A stretch of 64,000 nt of DNA, taken from NCBI RefSeq assembly GCF_030123065.1, contig NZ_CP126093.1, positions 5,958,001 to 6,022,000 of the forward strand. The letters run 5' to 3'. The DNA is from Neobacillus sp. DY30 (GTDB lineage Bacteria; Bacillota; Bacilli; Bacillales; Cytobacillaceae). This document shows, piece after piece, positions 39,627 through 48,784 of the stretch. Made by a program: the position numbers and the translations under genes. Each line of letters starts with the position of its first letter. Positions within the stretch are counted from its first letter, which is position 1. Below the pieces are notes generated by a model that did not search any database, was not told the origin of the DNA, and saw only the letters and a program-made list of their open reading frames with translations.

Positions 39627-40598
39627 TTATAATCCTTGTGCCGCCGTGATTAATGCTAGTTTATAAACATCTTCTTCGTTACAGCCGCGTGATAGGTCAT
39701 TTACAGGTTTATTTAACCCTTGAAGGATTGGTCCAACTGCTTCGAAACCGCCTAAACGCTGGGCAATTTTGTAGCCGATGTTTCCTGCTTCAAGACTTGG
39801 GAAGATAAACACGTTCGCATCCCCCTGAAGCGGCGAATCTGGTGCCTTCTTTTTCGCCACAGATGGCACAAATGCTGCGTCAAACTGGAATTCTCCATCA
39901 ATAACTAGAGAGGAGTCACGGCGTTTCGCCTCTTCAACGGCACCTGAGACTCTCTCCGTTTCTGGAGATTTCGCAGAACCTTTTGTTGAGAAGCTAAGCA
40001 TAGCAATTCTTGGTTCCATTCCGAACATGTCCGCTGTTTTGGCACTTTCAATCGCAATCTCTGCTAAATCATTGCTGTCTGGAGCAATATTAATCGCGCA
40101 ATCAGCAAATACATATTTTTCATCTTCACGAACCATAATGAAGACGCCGGATGTTTTTTTCACGCCTGCTTTTGTTTTAATAATTTGCAGTGCAGGGCGG
40201 ACCGTGTCAGCAGTTGAATGTGCTGCACCGCTCACTAAACCGTCTGCTTTATTCAAATAGACAAGCATAGTCCCAAAATAATTTTCATCTAATAGAATTT
40301 TTCGTGCATCTTCTTCCGTTACTTTTCCTTTACGGCGTTCAACAAACGCTGCTACTAGCTCGTCCATTGCCGCATAACTTGCCGGATCATAAATTTCTGC
40401 TGCATCTAAGGAAACTCCGAGCTCCTGGGCCTTTGCCTGAACCTGTTCGATATTTCCTATTAAAATAGGGGTTAATCGCTTTTCTTCCGCAAGCCTGCTT
40501 GCTGCTCTGACAATTCGCTCATCCAAGCCTTCAGGAAAAACGATTCGCATATCACGACCAGATAATTTTTGTTTCAAGCCTTCAAATAAATCAGCCAC
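39627..40598 (-). CDS. pta: Phosphate acetyltransferase
   Basis: Interconverts acetyl-CoA and acetyl phosphate in acetate overflow metabolism. The 323-residue single-domain form has the family motifs (GLVSGAAHSTADTVRPALQII, SGVFIMV, CAINIAPDSNDLAEIAI, FPSLEAGNIGYKIAQRLGG). The start is a GTG 7 nt after GGGAGG. Conserved neighbour of hemQ and lipL in bacilli. Confidence 0.96.
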   Translation of the reverse strand: MADLFEGLKQKLSGRDMRIVFPEGLDERIVRAASRLAEEKRLTPILIGNIEQVQAKAQELGVSLDAAEIYDPASYAAMDELVAAFVERRKGKVTEEDARKILLDENYFGTMLVYLNKADGLVSGAAHSTADTVRPALQIIKTKAGVKKTSGVFIMVREDEKYVFADCAINIAPDSNDLAEIAIESAKTADMFGMEPRIAMLSFSTKGSAKSPETERVSGAVEEAKRRDSSLVIDGEFQFDAAFVPSVAKKKAPDSPLQGDANVFIFPSLEAGNIGYKIAQRLGGFEAVGPILQGLNKPVNDLSRGCNEEDVYKLALITAAQGL

Positions 40599-40831
40599 AT
40601 TAAATCCTCCCTAAATAAATCTACCTCTTTTAGCATACTTTACCTGTTGAAAAATTCAACTTAGGCAGCGTTTACATTACAAATGTTCTTTTATTCAAAA
40701 AACTTCACACTCCTTTACTATTACCTCTTTTCAAAAAAATAACCATAAAGGTTTATTCGAGCGTGTCTTGGTCAAACTATGTTATAGTAAAGATTGTAAA
40801 TAAGAAGAATGATTATTTAGGAGTGATTGTA

Positions 40832-41575
40832 ATGAGTGAAGCAGCTCAAACGCTTGATGGCTGGTATTGTTTGCATGATTTCCGTACGGTTGATTGGACA
40901 ACTTGGAAAATGCTTTCGAGTGATGAACGCCAGTCTGCGATTCACGAGTTTTTAAGTCTAGTTGAAAAATGGAATCACACACAAGATCGTAACGAAGGCA
41001 GCCATGCTTTATATACAATTGTGGGTCAAAAAGCAGATTTCATGATGATGATTTTGCGCCCAACCATGCAGGAACTAAATGAAATAGAAACAGAATTTAA
41101 TAAAACAAAATTAGCGGAATATACCATTCCCGCTCATTCGTATGTTTCCGTTGTTGAGCTGAGCAACTATTTGCCTGCTGGTGAAGATCCGTACCAAAAC
41201 CCGCAAATTCTCGCTCGTCTATATCCTAAGCTTCCTAAAACAGCGCATGTTTGCTTCTATCCAATGGACAAGCGCCGTCAAGGCAGCGACAACTGGTATA
41301 TGCTTCCGATGGAAGACCGCCGCAATATGATGCGCAGCCACGGAATGATTGGCCGTACATATGCAGGGAAAGTAAAGCAAGTTATTACAGGTTCTGTTGG
41401 CTTCGATGATTATGAATGGGGCGTAACGCTTTTTGCTCAAGATGTTCTTCAATTTAAAAAGCTTGTCTATGAAATGCGTTTTGATGAAGTAAGTGCACGT
41501 TTTGGTGAATTTGGTGCCTTCTTTGTTGGTAACCTATTAGAAGAGGAAAGAGTTTCTCGATTCTTACACGTTTAA
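40832..41575 (+). CDS. hemQ: Coproheme decarboxylase
   Basis: Last step of the coproporphyrin-dependent heme pathway of Gram-positive bacteria: oxidative decarboxylation of coproheme to heme b. The 247-residue product of the chlorite dismutase fold has the proximal His170 in [15 protein letters not shown] and the Tyr region [15 protein letters not shown] precedes the ATG at 40832; the frame upstream is open but has no site. Heme made here supports the cytochromes of the formate and N2O respiratory genes. Confidence 0.95.
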   Translation: MSEAAQTLDGWYCLHDFRTVDWTTWKMLSSDERQSAIHEFLSLVEKWNHTQDRNEGSHALYTIVGQKADFMMMILRPTMQELNEIETEFNKTKLAEYTIPAHSYVSVVELSNYLPAGEDPYQNPQILARLYPKLPKTAHVCFYPMDKRRQGSDNWYMLPMEDRRNMMRSHGMIGRTYAGKVKQVITGSVGFDDYEWGVTLFAQDVLQFKKLVYEMRFDEVSARFGEFGAFFVGNLLEEERVSRFLHV

Positions 41576-41580
41576 ATCCT

Positions 41581-41611
41581 AAGTTCTCAGCTCATGCTGA
41601 GAACTTTTTTG
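41581..41611 (+). terminator. Terminator of hemQ
   Basis: AAGTTCTCAG and CTGAGAACTT arms with a 6-nt loop, followed by Ts, 5 bp past the hemQ stop. Confidence 0.9.
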
Positions 41612-41623
41612 TCGTTTGCATAA

Positions 41624-41654
41624 GTCATATTTGCCTATTCCCCTTCATACTAAT
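41624..41654 (+). promoter_or_regulatory. Predicted sigma-E promoter for gerQ
   Basis: GTCATATTT (41624-41632) and CATACTAAT (41646-41654) have 13 bp between them, close to the mother-cell sigma-E consensus. It implies a leader of about 125 nt, which contains a small ATCGGGA/TCCCGAT hairpin at 41694-41710. Confidence 0.5.
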
Positions 41655-41786
41655 AAAACAGCGAGTCTTAAGTTACAGCTCCGATTCTGCTCATATCGGG
41701 AACATCCCGATTGTCACCATTTAAGGCCTTTTGGAGTATGAATAGACTGTTGGGCATTCGTTTAGTCATTTTTAGGAGGGGAAAAC

Positions 41787-42251
41787 ATGAATCAATATTA
41801 TAATCAACAAGGGTATCAGCCTTATCCCGCTAGACAGCAAGCAGGCAATCAATTTCAAGGGCAAGGGCAAGGATTTTTTCCTGGCGGGCAACAGCAAGGG
41901 TTTCCACAGTATCCGCAGCAAGGAGCTCCTGCAGGGACACCTGCAGCTTCACAGCAGCAGGCAATGCTGCCAATTGAGCAATCATACATCGAAAACATTT
42001 TACGCTTAAACAAAGGGAAGTTAGCAACTGTTTATGCAACCTTTGAAGGCAACAACCAATGGAATGCCAAAAAATTTGTTGGTATTGTTGAAGCAGCTGG
42101 ACGTGATCACCTCATTTTAAGTGATCCACAAACAGGTCAGCGTTCCCTCATCCCAATGGTTTCTTTCGATTACGCTACGTTTGATGAAGAGCTTGAATAC
42201 GAATATCCATTTGGTGCTGGACCGGGTTTAAGTACTTTCCCGCCAAGATAA
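41787..42251 (+). CDS. gerQ: Spore coat protein GerQ
   Basis: A 154-residue inner coat protein needed in B. subtilis to localise the cortex-lytic enzyme CwlJ and cross-linked by transglutaminase. The N-terminal 55 residues are rich in Gln, Gly, Pro and Tyr; the folded C-terminal part (IENILRLNKGKLATVYATFEGNNQWNAKKF and following) is the conserved GerQ domain. AGGAGGGG lies before the ATG. The position next to hemQ and ywdK is conserved. Confidence 0.94.
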   Translation: MNQYYNQQGYQPYPARQQAGNQFQGQGQGFFPGGQQQGFPQYPQQGAPAGTPAASQQQAMLPIEQSYIENILRLNKGKLATVYATFEGNNQWNAKKFVGIVEAAGRDHLILSDPQTGQRSLIPMVSFDYATFDEELEYEYPFGAGPGLSTFPPR

Positions 42252-42257
42252 TAGAAA

Positions 42258-42286
42258 AAGGCATTGGAACTCAAATCCAATGCCTT
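42258..42286. terminator. Terminator between gerQ and ywdK
   Basis: AAGGCATTGGA and TCCAATGCCTT arms around a 7-nt loop with T-rich sequence downstream of gerQ; convergent genes. Confidence 0.8.
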
Positions 42287-42294
42287 CTTCTATT

Positions 42295-42666
42295 TTATAA
42301 GTCTTTCACAGTACCAATAATCATTAAAATCCAGCCTGCTAAGAAGGCAACTCCTCCCAGCGGTGTAATCGCGCCCAGCACTCCTACCTTCGTTAAGCTT
42401 AAAACATAGAGACTGCCGCTGAATAGGATAATTCCAACTAAAAATAACCAGCCGGACCAAGTGAAAAATGTACTAGCTGCCACTTTGCCCAGCAGAATTC
42501 CAATCACCAAAAGTGCAGTGGCATGAAACATTTGATACGTAACACCTGTTTTCCAAATGTCCAAATAATAGGGATCTAGCTTATCCTTAAGTCCATGAGC
42601 GCCAAAGGCTCCAAGTGCTACTGCTAAAAAGGCGTTAATTGCGCCAATAATAATAAATGTTTTCAT
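42295..42666 (-). CDS. ywdK: DUF423 membrane protein YwdK
   Basis: A 123-residue integral membrane protein with about four hydrophobic segments. The sequence MKTFIIIGAINAFLAVALGAF, then GAHGLKD, and the C-terminal LGAITPLGGVAFLAGWI identify the DUF423 family. Function unknown. The start at 42666 lies a few nt after GGGGGAG and 13 bp after ywdI. Confidence 0.88.
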   Translation of the reverse strand: MKTFIIIGAINAFLAVALGAFGAHGLKDKLDPYYLDIWKTGVTYQMFHATALLVIGILLGKVAASTFFTWSGWLFLVGIILFSGSLYVLSLTKVGVLGAITPLGGVAFLAGWILMIIGTVKDL

Positions 42667-42679
42667 TTTCTCTCCCCCA

Positions 42680-42970
42680 TTAGAAATCAAATAAAGAGTC
42701 GCCGTTTGCTTCGTCTTCCATTTCTAGTTTTTTTGGCTGGTTTAATGTTACTGGCTGCTGAAAGGATGGCTGTACGGTTACTGGCTGATAGGCAGGGACA
42801 GGATTTAAAGGTGCTGCTTCCGTCTGTCTTTGCTTTTCATCTAGAATCAGTTCGCATAATATTTTAATAGAGTAAACTTTTTCCCGCAAGTTTTCTTGCT
42901 TTGTGCTGTTTTTCGCCAGTGTTAATTCCTCTTCGATTTTCTTTAATAATTTATCTATCGGTATATTCAC
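42680..42970 (-). CDS. ywdI: YwdI family protein (DUF5327)
   Basis: A 96-residue cytoplasmic protein with an N-terminal helical part (IDKLLKKIEEELTLAKNSTK) and a flexible Pro/Gln-rich middle ending in GDSLFDF. Function unknown. It precedes ywdK, as in B. subtilis. This is the last conserved ywd gene before the formate dehydrogenase region. Confidence 0.82.
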   Translation of the reverse strand: MNIPIDKLLKKIEEELTLAKNSTKQENLREKVYSIKILCELILDEKQRQTEAAPLNPVPAYQPVTVQPSFQQPVTLNQPKKLEMEDEANGDSLFDF

Positions 42971-43073
42971 GATTTATAAACTCCTCTATTTGCATTCTTG
43001 CTATCATCATACCAAATTTGCCAGCCAAATAGAAATTCGACATGTTTCACGTGAAACATGTTGGTTTATGTCA

Positions 43074-43104
43074 CAAAAAAACCCGTACCAATTAGGTACG
43101 AGTT
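43074..43104 (-). terminator. Terminator of the formate dehydrogenase/Mo cofactor block
   Basis: AACTCGTACC and GGTACGGGTT arms around a 5-nt loop with TTTTTT following on the minus strand, directly after the moeB stop. Confidence 0.9.
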
Positions 43105-44124
43105 CTATCCTAAAATTCTTTGATAAATAGATTTAGCATAGGTTAGATCCTTTGTCCCGTGAATGAGAGCACGGCCGTCGTTAAAGATAACCATTCGTTC
43201 AGAATCCATTTCTACCGACAAAAGATACGGATTCCCTTTAACGGTATACCCGAGTGTGCTCAGTTGTCCTGCAAGCTTCTCAAGCGATAGTTCACCTTGT
43301 ATCGATGGCCGGATTTGTACGGTATCCCGCCCGCATAAAACCGTCGTTTTTGTCATATTTTCTGCGTCAAGGTACGGATATGTCCTTTCCTCGCCACAGG
43401 ATAAACAGCCGGAAAATTTGGCTTTTCCCATCTTCAAACTCGCATATTGGTTCCGCCATAAGTCAAAGCTCACAAATGAAGTTCGAACCGCATCCCAATC
43501 CTCGACCAGCATTTTCAACGCCTCTGCGCTTTGATGAGAGATCACCATTTGGACAGCAGGCGAGATAATTCCTCCGGTATCACAAGTTAACCCCTGCATA
43601 GGGATGGTCCGTAACAAACAATTTAAACAAGGGGTTTTCCCTGGAATAATCGAAAAACTCATCCCATAACTGCCAACACACGCCCCGTAAATCCAAGGGA
43701 TCTTATATTTTTGTGAAACATCATTAATGGCCATCCGCGTCTCAAAATTATCAGTCGCGTCAATAATCACATCAACATCCTTCACCAAGTCCTCAAGCAT
43801 AGAAGGAGTGGCGTCACCGATAATGGCTTTCACTTCGACGTCCGAATTGATTGCGTTTAACCGTTTTTTTGCTGCAGCCGCCTTCGGAAGCTTCTCAGCC
43901 ACATCCTCTTCTGTATAAAGCTGCTGGCGCTGAAGATTGCTAGCTTCCACATAATCTCTATCGACAATTGTCAGCCTGCCAATCCCTGCACGTGTAAGCA
44001 CCTCTGCGTTGCCAGATCCAAGGGCGCCTGCCCCTATCATTAACACATGTTTCGTACGAATTTTATCTTGTCCTTCTTTTCCGATCCCTGGAAAGAGGAC
44101 TTGCCGTGAATATCGTTCGTCCAT
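43105..44124 (-). CDS. moeB: ThiF/MoeB-type adenylyltransferase
   Basis: Adenylates the C-terminal glycine of MoaD (or ThiS) so it can be thiocarboxylated. The 339-residue protein has the nucleotide-binding MIGAGALGSGNAEVL near residue 27, ASNLQRQQLY, and two CxxC pairs (CLNC and CLSC) for zinc. A C-terminal region of about 80 residues extends beyond the E1 core. The last gene of the block, so it most likely serves molybdopterin synthase here. The ATG at 44124 follows AAGGGG. Confidence 0.9.
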   Translation of the reverse strand: MDERYSRQVLFPGIGKEGQDKIRTKHVLMIGAGALGSGNAEVLTRAGIGRLTIVDRDYVEASNLQRQQLYTEEDVAEKLPKAAAAKKRLNAINSDVEVKAIIGDATPSMLEDLVKDVDVIIDATDNFETRMAINDVSQKYKIPWIYGACVGSYGMSFSIIPGKTPCLNCLLRTIPMQGLTCDTGGIISPAVQMVISHQSAEALKMLVEDWDAVRTSFVSFDLWRNQYASLKMGKAKFSGCLSCGEERTYPYLDAENMTKTTVLCGRDTVQIRPSIQGELSLEKLAGQLSTLGYTVKGNPYLLSVEMDSERMVIFNDGRALIHGTKDLTYAKSIYQRILG

Positions 44125-44224
44125 TCTGTTTTCCCCTTTTCCAAAATCGAACCTATATCTAGGAGGGAAAGTACCCCATCCGAGAGTAATTTCCTTCATG
44201 CGAGAGTATATCTCCCAGCTTTAC

Positions 44225-44458
44225 TCAACCGCCGCTTACTGGCGGGATAAAAGCAACTTCATCACCATCTTGAATCACTTCATCATCCTGGGCAAACTCT
44301 TCGTTAATAGCGGTCATAACGGTATCTAATTTCGGAAGATTGTAATTGAGAGCCAATTCCGCTTTTAATTCAGCAACGGTTTTGCCGCTAGCGTCTAACT
44401 TAAGAAATTCTTCTCCGACTGCATCCCGTAAATGAGCGAAAAACAAAACTTTATTCAT
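44225..44458 (-). CDS. moaD: Molybdopterin synthase small subunit
   Basis: Sulfur carrier that gives the dithiolene sulfur of molybdopterin. The 77-residue ubiquitin-like protein ends FIPPVSGG, the diglycine needed for adenylation by MoeB. The start lies inside the 3' end of moaE (8 nt overlap), so the two are translationally coupled. Confidence 0.93.
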   Translation of the reverse strand: MNKVLFFAHLRDAVGEEFLKLDASGKTVAELKAELALNYNLPKLDTVMTAINEEFAQDDEVIQDGDEVAFIPPVSGG

Positions 44459-44915
44459 TCAAATCGTCCTCCTCTGGTTTGCCGCTTGGATAGGCTACAG
44501 TTTCAAGCTGGTTGCCCATCCACTCTTCGCCATCTTCCCAATGTTCTTTTTTCCAAATAGGCACGATTTCTTTAATCCTCTCAATGGCATAACGATTCGC
44601 CTCGTAGGCATCAGCACGGTGAGGAGTTGAAACGGCTATAACAACCGCGATATCCGTTATATCAAGCCTTCCTACACGATGGGTAATGGCTACTTGAGAA
44701 CCTTCCCAGCGCTCTTCAATTTCCCTGCCGATTTGCTCCAATTTTTTTACAGCCATCGCTTCGTACGCATCGTATATCAAAAATAGTGTCTTTTTTCCTT
44801 TGGTTAATTCACGTACGGTTCCAATAAAAGTAGTAATCGCTCCAGCATTACGCTGAACAACTTTATCTATTACAGATTGAATATCAATCGGTTCTTTTGA
44901 AATTTGAAAATTCAT
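44451..44915 (-). CDS. moaE: Molybdopterin synthase large subunit
   Basis: Catalytic subunit that converts precursor Z to molybdopterin with MoaD. The 154-residue protein has the family pattern AGAITTFIGTVRELTKGKK, HRVGRLDITDIAVVIAVSTPHR and the Lys-rich PIWKKEHWEDGEEWMG. The GAGGTGCACAA site before the ATG is nearly the same as that before fdhE. Confidence 0.94.
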   Translation of the reverse strand: MNFQISKEPIDIQSVIDKVVQRNAGAITTFIGTVRELTKGKKTLFLIYDAYEAMAVKKLEQIGREIEERWEGSQVAITHRVGRLDITDIAVVIAVSTPHRADAYEANRYAIERIKEIVPIWKKEHWEDGEEWMGNQLETVAYPSGKPEEDDLNE

Positions 44916-44927
44916 TTGTGCACCTCT

Positions 44928-46850
44928 TCAGACCAATTTCTTAGGCTCTGCATTTTCCACCACTTCATAGCCGCCGATCTTTTCGACCTGCTGTTTAAAT
45001 TCTGGTGACTGGATCATAGCAATTAACAATTTGCCGTTTTCACTTTCATAGAAGCTTCTTGTCATCACTAAATCATACTCTTCATCTGCAACTGGAACAA
45101 AATCCAGGTTCATTGCTTTCGCTGCAGGATAAATTCCCAGCCCTGCTCCATGTATGTCTCCATTTACCTCTGCGGCTACCGCTAGATGCGAGAACATTTC
45201 ACGATCATAGCCGGTGAATTCTTCTGATGAAATACCGTTTTCCTCTAGCAGCATATCAAACAGAATCCTCGTGCCTGCACCTTTTTGGCGATTGACGAAG
45301 TTCGCCTTTCTCTCAAATATATCTGCCACTGTTTCAATACCAAGCGGGTTGCCCTTTGGCAAAATCCATCCTTGCTTTCTTTTTAAAAAAGGATAGAGGA
45401 CAACATCGAAGCCAGCCAATATTTTCTTAACATATGAGATATTATATTGCTTTGTATTAGGGTCAAGCAAATGAATGCCTGCTACATGGGCCTCTCCTTT
45501 TCGAATCGCCATAATACCAGCCATGCTGCCAACATGGGAAGAAACTATTTTCATATCAGCACGAACCCTCTTTAACTGCGACGATAAAAGGTCAATCGTT
45601 AAATCATGGCTTCCTGAAAACATAATCGCATTTTTAATTTCCTCAAGCGGCCTTAAAAGCTCCACCTCAACGAATTCACCTTGTTCATAGCCAATGACGT
45701 TGGCTGGTACGACCAGCAGGCCATCTGCCCGCACATAGGACATCGTTACACCCGCTGCTCTTGTCAACGGATTCGCGACAAACTGTCCATTCACATAGCC
45801 GATATTCATTCGTACAAAATCTTCCGCACCCATACTTGATACAATCCGGCGGCCAAGCTTTACATTTACCGTTTGTCTTTTTGGCTCAGGTATCTGCAAA
45901 TATTTGCAAATGAGCGGGCGGACAAACCACTCGAGTGCTAGATAGGCTGAAACAGGATACCCCGGAACACCTACGACAATCTTGTCATTTATTTTTCCTA
46001 ATATAACAGGCTTTCCTGGTCTTGCGGCCACACCATGGGTAAAGACTGTGCCAATTTCAGCAATGATATGGACGGTATAATCCTTTGAACCTGCTGACGA
46101 TCCAGCATTGATTACGATAATATCAGAAGTCTCCGCCGCTTCCAGCAAAACCGCCTTAATTTTCTCAGGATCATCCTTCACAATCCGGTGAAGTCTTGGT
46201 TCACCGCCCCAATCCTTTACAAAATTCGCAAAGACTGTGCCGTTAAATTCTATAATATTTCCAGATGAAAGCTTCGAATTCGCCTCAACAAGCTCATTCC
46301 CTGTTGGAATAATCGAGACAACTGGCTTTTTGGTGACGGGAATATGGAGCTGCTGACTTGCTAAAAGAACGCCTAAATCTGCAGGTCTTAATATATGTCC
46401 CTGTGGAAACAGCATTTCCTCCTGTACAATATCCTCTCCGATTGGGCGGATATGCTGCCAAGGGGTCGCCGGCTCAATGATTTCAATCGTTTCTTCATCA
46501 ATCATATCTACGTGTTCAATCATAATGACCGCATTATACGGAGCAGGAATCGCATTTCCTGTATCGACAATGGAAAAATCCTTACCCAATTTAAGCCGTA
46601 ATGGACTTTGCTCATGAGCTGTGTATGTTTTTTCAGCAATCACCGCAATACCATCCATTGCTGACGCATGGTAATGGGGCGCCGATACATTAGCAAATAT
46701 CGGCTCTGCTGTTACCCTTCCAAGTGCATCCGCTGCTGGAATCAGTTCTGTTTCAAGGGGCAGCGAAAACGCCTCGAGAATTTCACGTTTCGCTTCCGAT
46801 CGGGGTTTGTCCTCTAAATATATTTTCCGTTTATAGCGTTTATGGTCCAT
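44928..46850 (-). CDS. MoeA fused to a periplasmic-binding-like domain
   Basis: A 640-residue fusion. Residues about 20-405 are MoeA, the molybdenum insertase (HASAMDGIAV, DTGNAIPAPYNAVIMIEHVD, SIIPTGNELV, NAGSSAGSKDYT, GVPGYPVSAYLALEW). Residues about 410-640 are a PBP_like solute-binding domain (GSHDLTIDLLSSQLKR, GSMAGIMAIRKGEAHVAGIHLLD, NRQKGAGTRILFDMLLEENG), related to the molybdate/tungstate-binding family and to LysR effector domains. There is no signal peptide, so it acts in the cytoplasm. It may sense or deliver the oxyanion during insertion; this is inference. A normal MoeA is encoded directly upstream. Confidence 0.9.
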   Translation of the reverse strand: MDHKRYKRKIYLEDKPRSEAKREILEAFSLPLETELIPAADALGRVTAEPIFANVSAPHYHASAMDGIAVIAEKTYTAHEQSPLRLKLGKDFSIVDTGNAIPAPYNAVIMIEHVDMIDEETIEIIEPATPWQHIRPIGEDIVQEEMLFPQGHILRPADLGVLLASQQLHIPVTKKPVVSIIPTGNELVEANSKLSSGNIIEFNGTVFANFVKDWGGEPRLHRIVKDDPEKIKAVLLEAAETSDIIVINAGSSAGSKDYTVHIIAEIGTVFTHGVAARPGKPVILGKINDKIVVGVPGYPVSAYLALEWFVRPLICKYLQIPEPKRQTVNVKLGRRIVSSMGAEDFVRMNIGYVNGQFVANPLTRAAGVTMSYVRADGLLVVPANVIGYEQGEFVEVELLRPLEEIKNAIMFSGSHDLTIDLLSSQLKRVRADMKIVSSHVGSMAGIMAIRKGEAHVAGIHLLDPNTKQYNISYVKKILAGFDVVLYPFLKRKQGWILPKGNPLGIETVADIFERKANFVNRQKGAGTRILFDMLLEENGISSEEFTGYDREMFSHLAVAAEVNGDIHGAGLGIYPAAKAMNLDFVPVADEEYDLVMTRSFYESENGKLLIAMIQSPEFKQQVEKIGGYEVVENAEPKKLV

Positions 46851-46862
46851 ATTTGTTCCCCC

Positions 46863-48095
46863 TCATCGTGTTGCAATCACAGGCACATAGTCTCCCTGTG
46901 AAATACCCTCTTTTTCTGAAGTGATCTCAACAATTCCATCGCTTTTTACTAATGTTGTAATTAAACCTGATTTCCCAATAATAGGCTCTGCCCACCACTC
47001 TCCCTCCTTCTCGAACAAGCGGACACGGATATAATCTGAGCGCCCCGGTGCAGAAGGAATATTTTTGGTAATCCGTGCAAGTATTCTATCAGGTTTCTTA
47101 TCTATTTTTTCGCCTTTTAATTTTCTTAGTATTTTTTCACCAAACAGCATGAAAATAATCATCGCAGAAGCTGGGTGTCCTGGTAAGCCAATCACAGGTT
47201 TTCCGTTTGCTACCGCAAGAATCGTAGGTTTCCCCGGCTTAATGGAAATGCCATGTACAAACACGCCTGGTGTACCTAGTGATTGAATGACATCTGTGGT
47301 ATAATCCTTCGCACCAACCGAGCTTCCTCCTGAGAGAATTAAGCAGTCCACTTTATCATATAAACTCTGAGCCCTCTGCTGAAATTCTAGATAGTCATCT
47401 TTGACGATTCCACCGTAAACAACCTCAATATTCCATTGTTTCGCGAGGCCTGAAATCGTCAAATAATTGATATCCCGGATCTGACCTTCTGCTAATTTTA
47501 CTGTTTGAAATGGAACAATCTCATCGCCGGATGATAGGTATCCAACTTTTAGCTTTCGATAAACTGTAACAGTGCTAATCCCAAGTGAAGCGATCGCGCC
47601 TAACTCCTGCGGGCGAAGTCTCGTTCCTTCTAAAAGAAGAATCTCTCCCTCACGGATGTCTTCGCCTGCACGAATAATATTTTCACCTGGTGCAACCGGC
47701 TTATAGGTATTTAAAAGACCATCATGGTCTTCACAATGTTCAATCATAATGACGCTGTCACAACCCGGCGGAATCATTCCGCCTGTCGGGACATAGACCG
47801 CTTCCCCTTGATTAACAGAAATAGCGGCAGACTCACCCATTTTGACCTCTCCAACCACTGTTAAAAATCCAGGCATTGATTCGGATGAACCATACGTGTC
47901 TTTTGCTTTAACAGCGTAACCGTCAACAGTTGAGCGATCAAAGCTTGGGACATTTTCCCTTGCGGTGACAGGCACCGCTAAAATATAATCGAGTGCGTCT
48001 TCTAATGAGCGCACTTCCATATGCGTGATGGCAGGTATTTTTTCTTCTATCATTGCAAAGGTTTCTTCGACTGTCTTTACTTTGAAAAATTGCAC
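46863..48095 (-). CDS. moeA: Molybdopterin molybdenumtransferase
   Basis: Inserts molybdenum into adenylated molybdopterin. The 410-residue protein has the MoeA domains with FDRSTVDGYAVKAKD, VPTGGMIPPGCDSVIMIEHCED, LSSGDEIVPF, LSGGSSVGAKDYTTDVI and GLPGHPASAMIIF. The start is a GTG behind AAGGATG. Paired with the fusion gene downstream; the two probably differ in metal or in step. Confidence 0.93.
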   Translation of the reverse strand: MQFFKVKTVEETFAMIEEKIPAITHMEVRSLEDALDYILAVPVTARENVPSFDRSTVDGYAVKAKDTYGSSESMPGFLTVVGEVKMGESAAISVNQGEAVYVPTGGMIPPGCDSVIMIEHCEDHDGLLNTYKPVAPGENIIRAGEDIREGEILLLEGTRLRPQELGAIASLGISTVTVYRKLKVGYLSSGDEIVPFQTVKLAEGQIRDINYLTISGLAKQWNIEVVYGGIVKDDYLEFQQRAQSLYDKVDCLILSGGSSVGAKDYTTDVIQSLGTPGVFVHGISIKPGKPTILAVANGKPVIGLPGHPASAMIIFMLFGEKILRKLKGEKIDKKPDRILARITKNIPSAPGRSDYIRVRLFEKEGEWWAEPIIGKSGLITTLVKSDGIVEITSEKEGISQGDYVPVIATR

Positions 48096-48120
48096 TGTGC
48101 CTTACATCCTTCCTATCTAA

Positions 48121-48714
48121 TCAGCTTCTGAGCCACTTTTTTGCGTCCTCATACTCATGTGGATGATTCATATTGAAAAAGACACGCTCTATGTCTATAC
48201 TACTATAATCCTGCAAATCTTTTTCGGTTAAATAAAGGACATTTAAATGGTCAAGCAGACCTTTTATCGGAAGATGTCCATTTTCAATACATTCTTCAAT
48301 TTTTTTAACACTCTTCTTTTGAAAAACACCACATAAGGTTTGCATTTTTCCATTAATAACTGGTACTAAGGCGTCATAATGGTCAATCTTTTCCACGAGG
48401 GCCGCAGCAAGTTTGCCTGAAACAAATGGCATATCACACGCTACAATGAAATTCACATCATAATCAGAAGCTGATAAGCCGGCATGAAAGCCAGCAAGCG
48501 GCCCCTTGTCCTGATAGTGATCGGACACCATTTTCACGTCCAAGAACTGATAGGCTTCCTTATCATTGGTAACGAGAATAATATTTTCAAAATATACCTT
48601 TAGAGTATCGACCATTCTTTCTATGGTGGTTTTTTCATTTAATTTTAAGAGTGCCTTATTCGTACCCATTCTGCTAGATTTTCCACCTGATAAAATAATA
48701 GCCGCAGCCTTCAT
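48121..48714 (-). CDS. mobA: Molybdenum cofactor guanylyltransferase
   Basis: Attaches GMP to molybdopterin to form the bis-MGD cofactor used by formate dehydrogenase. The 197-residue protein starts MKAAAIILSGGKSSRMGTNK, the nucleotide-binding LxGGxSxRMG motif, with ACDMPFVS as the metal-binding Asp motif. Its presence fits a DMSO reductase-family enzyme in the same block. Confidence 0.93.
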   Translation of the reverse strand: MKAAAIILSGGKSSRMGTNKALLKLNEKTTIERMVDTLKVYFENIILVTNDKEAYQFLDVKMVSDHYQDKGPLAGFHAGLSASDYDVNFIVACDMPFVSGKLAAALVEKIDHYDALVPVINGKMQTLCGVFQKKSVKKIEECIENGHLPIKGLLDHLNVLYLTEKDLQDYSSIDIERVFFNMNHPHEYEDAKKWLRS

Positions 48715-48784
48715 GTAAATGCACCTACTTAATTGGTTTGTTTAGTTTGTCTTTCGGAAGCTCCTATCAACTAGTGCACTTCAT

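Noticed and set aside
39475-39666. Small protein with MYKT heptad repeats
   Set aside because: It is the plus-strand reading of the 21-bp array; there is no ribosome binding site and it runs into pta antisense.
17237-47990. GGTGCCTGTCACC-like strings inside acdA, thiolase and moeA as copies of the intergenic element
   Set aside because: They encode VPVT in conserved protein positions and lack the flanking CGTGGACACT block, so codon choice explains them.
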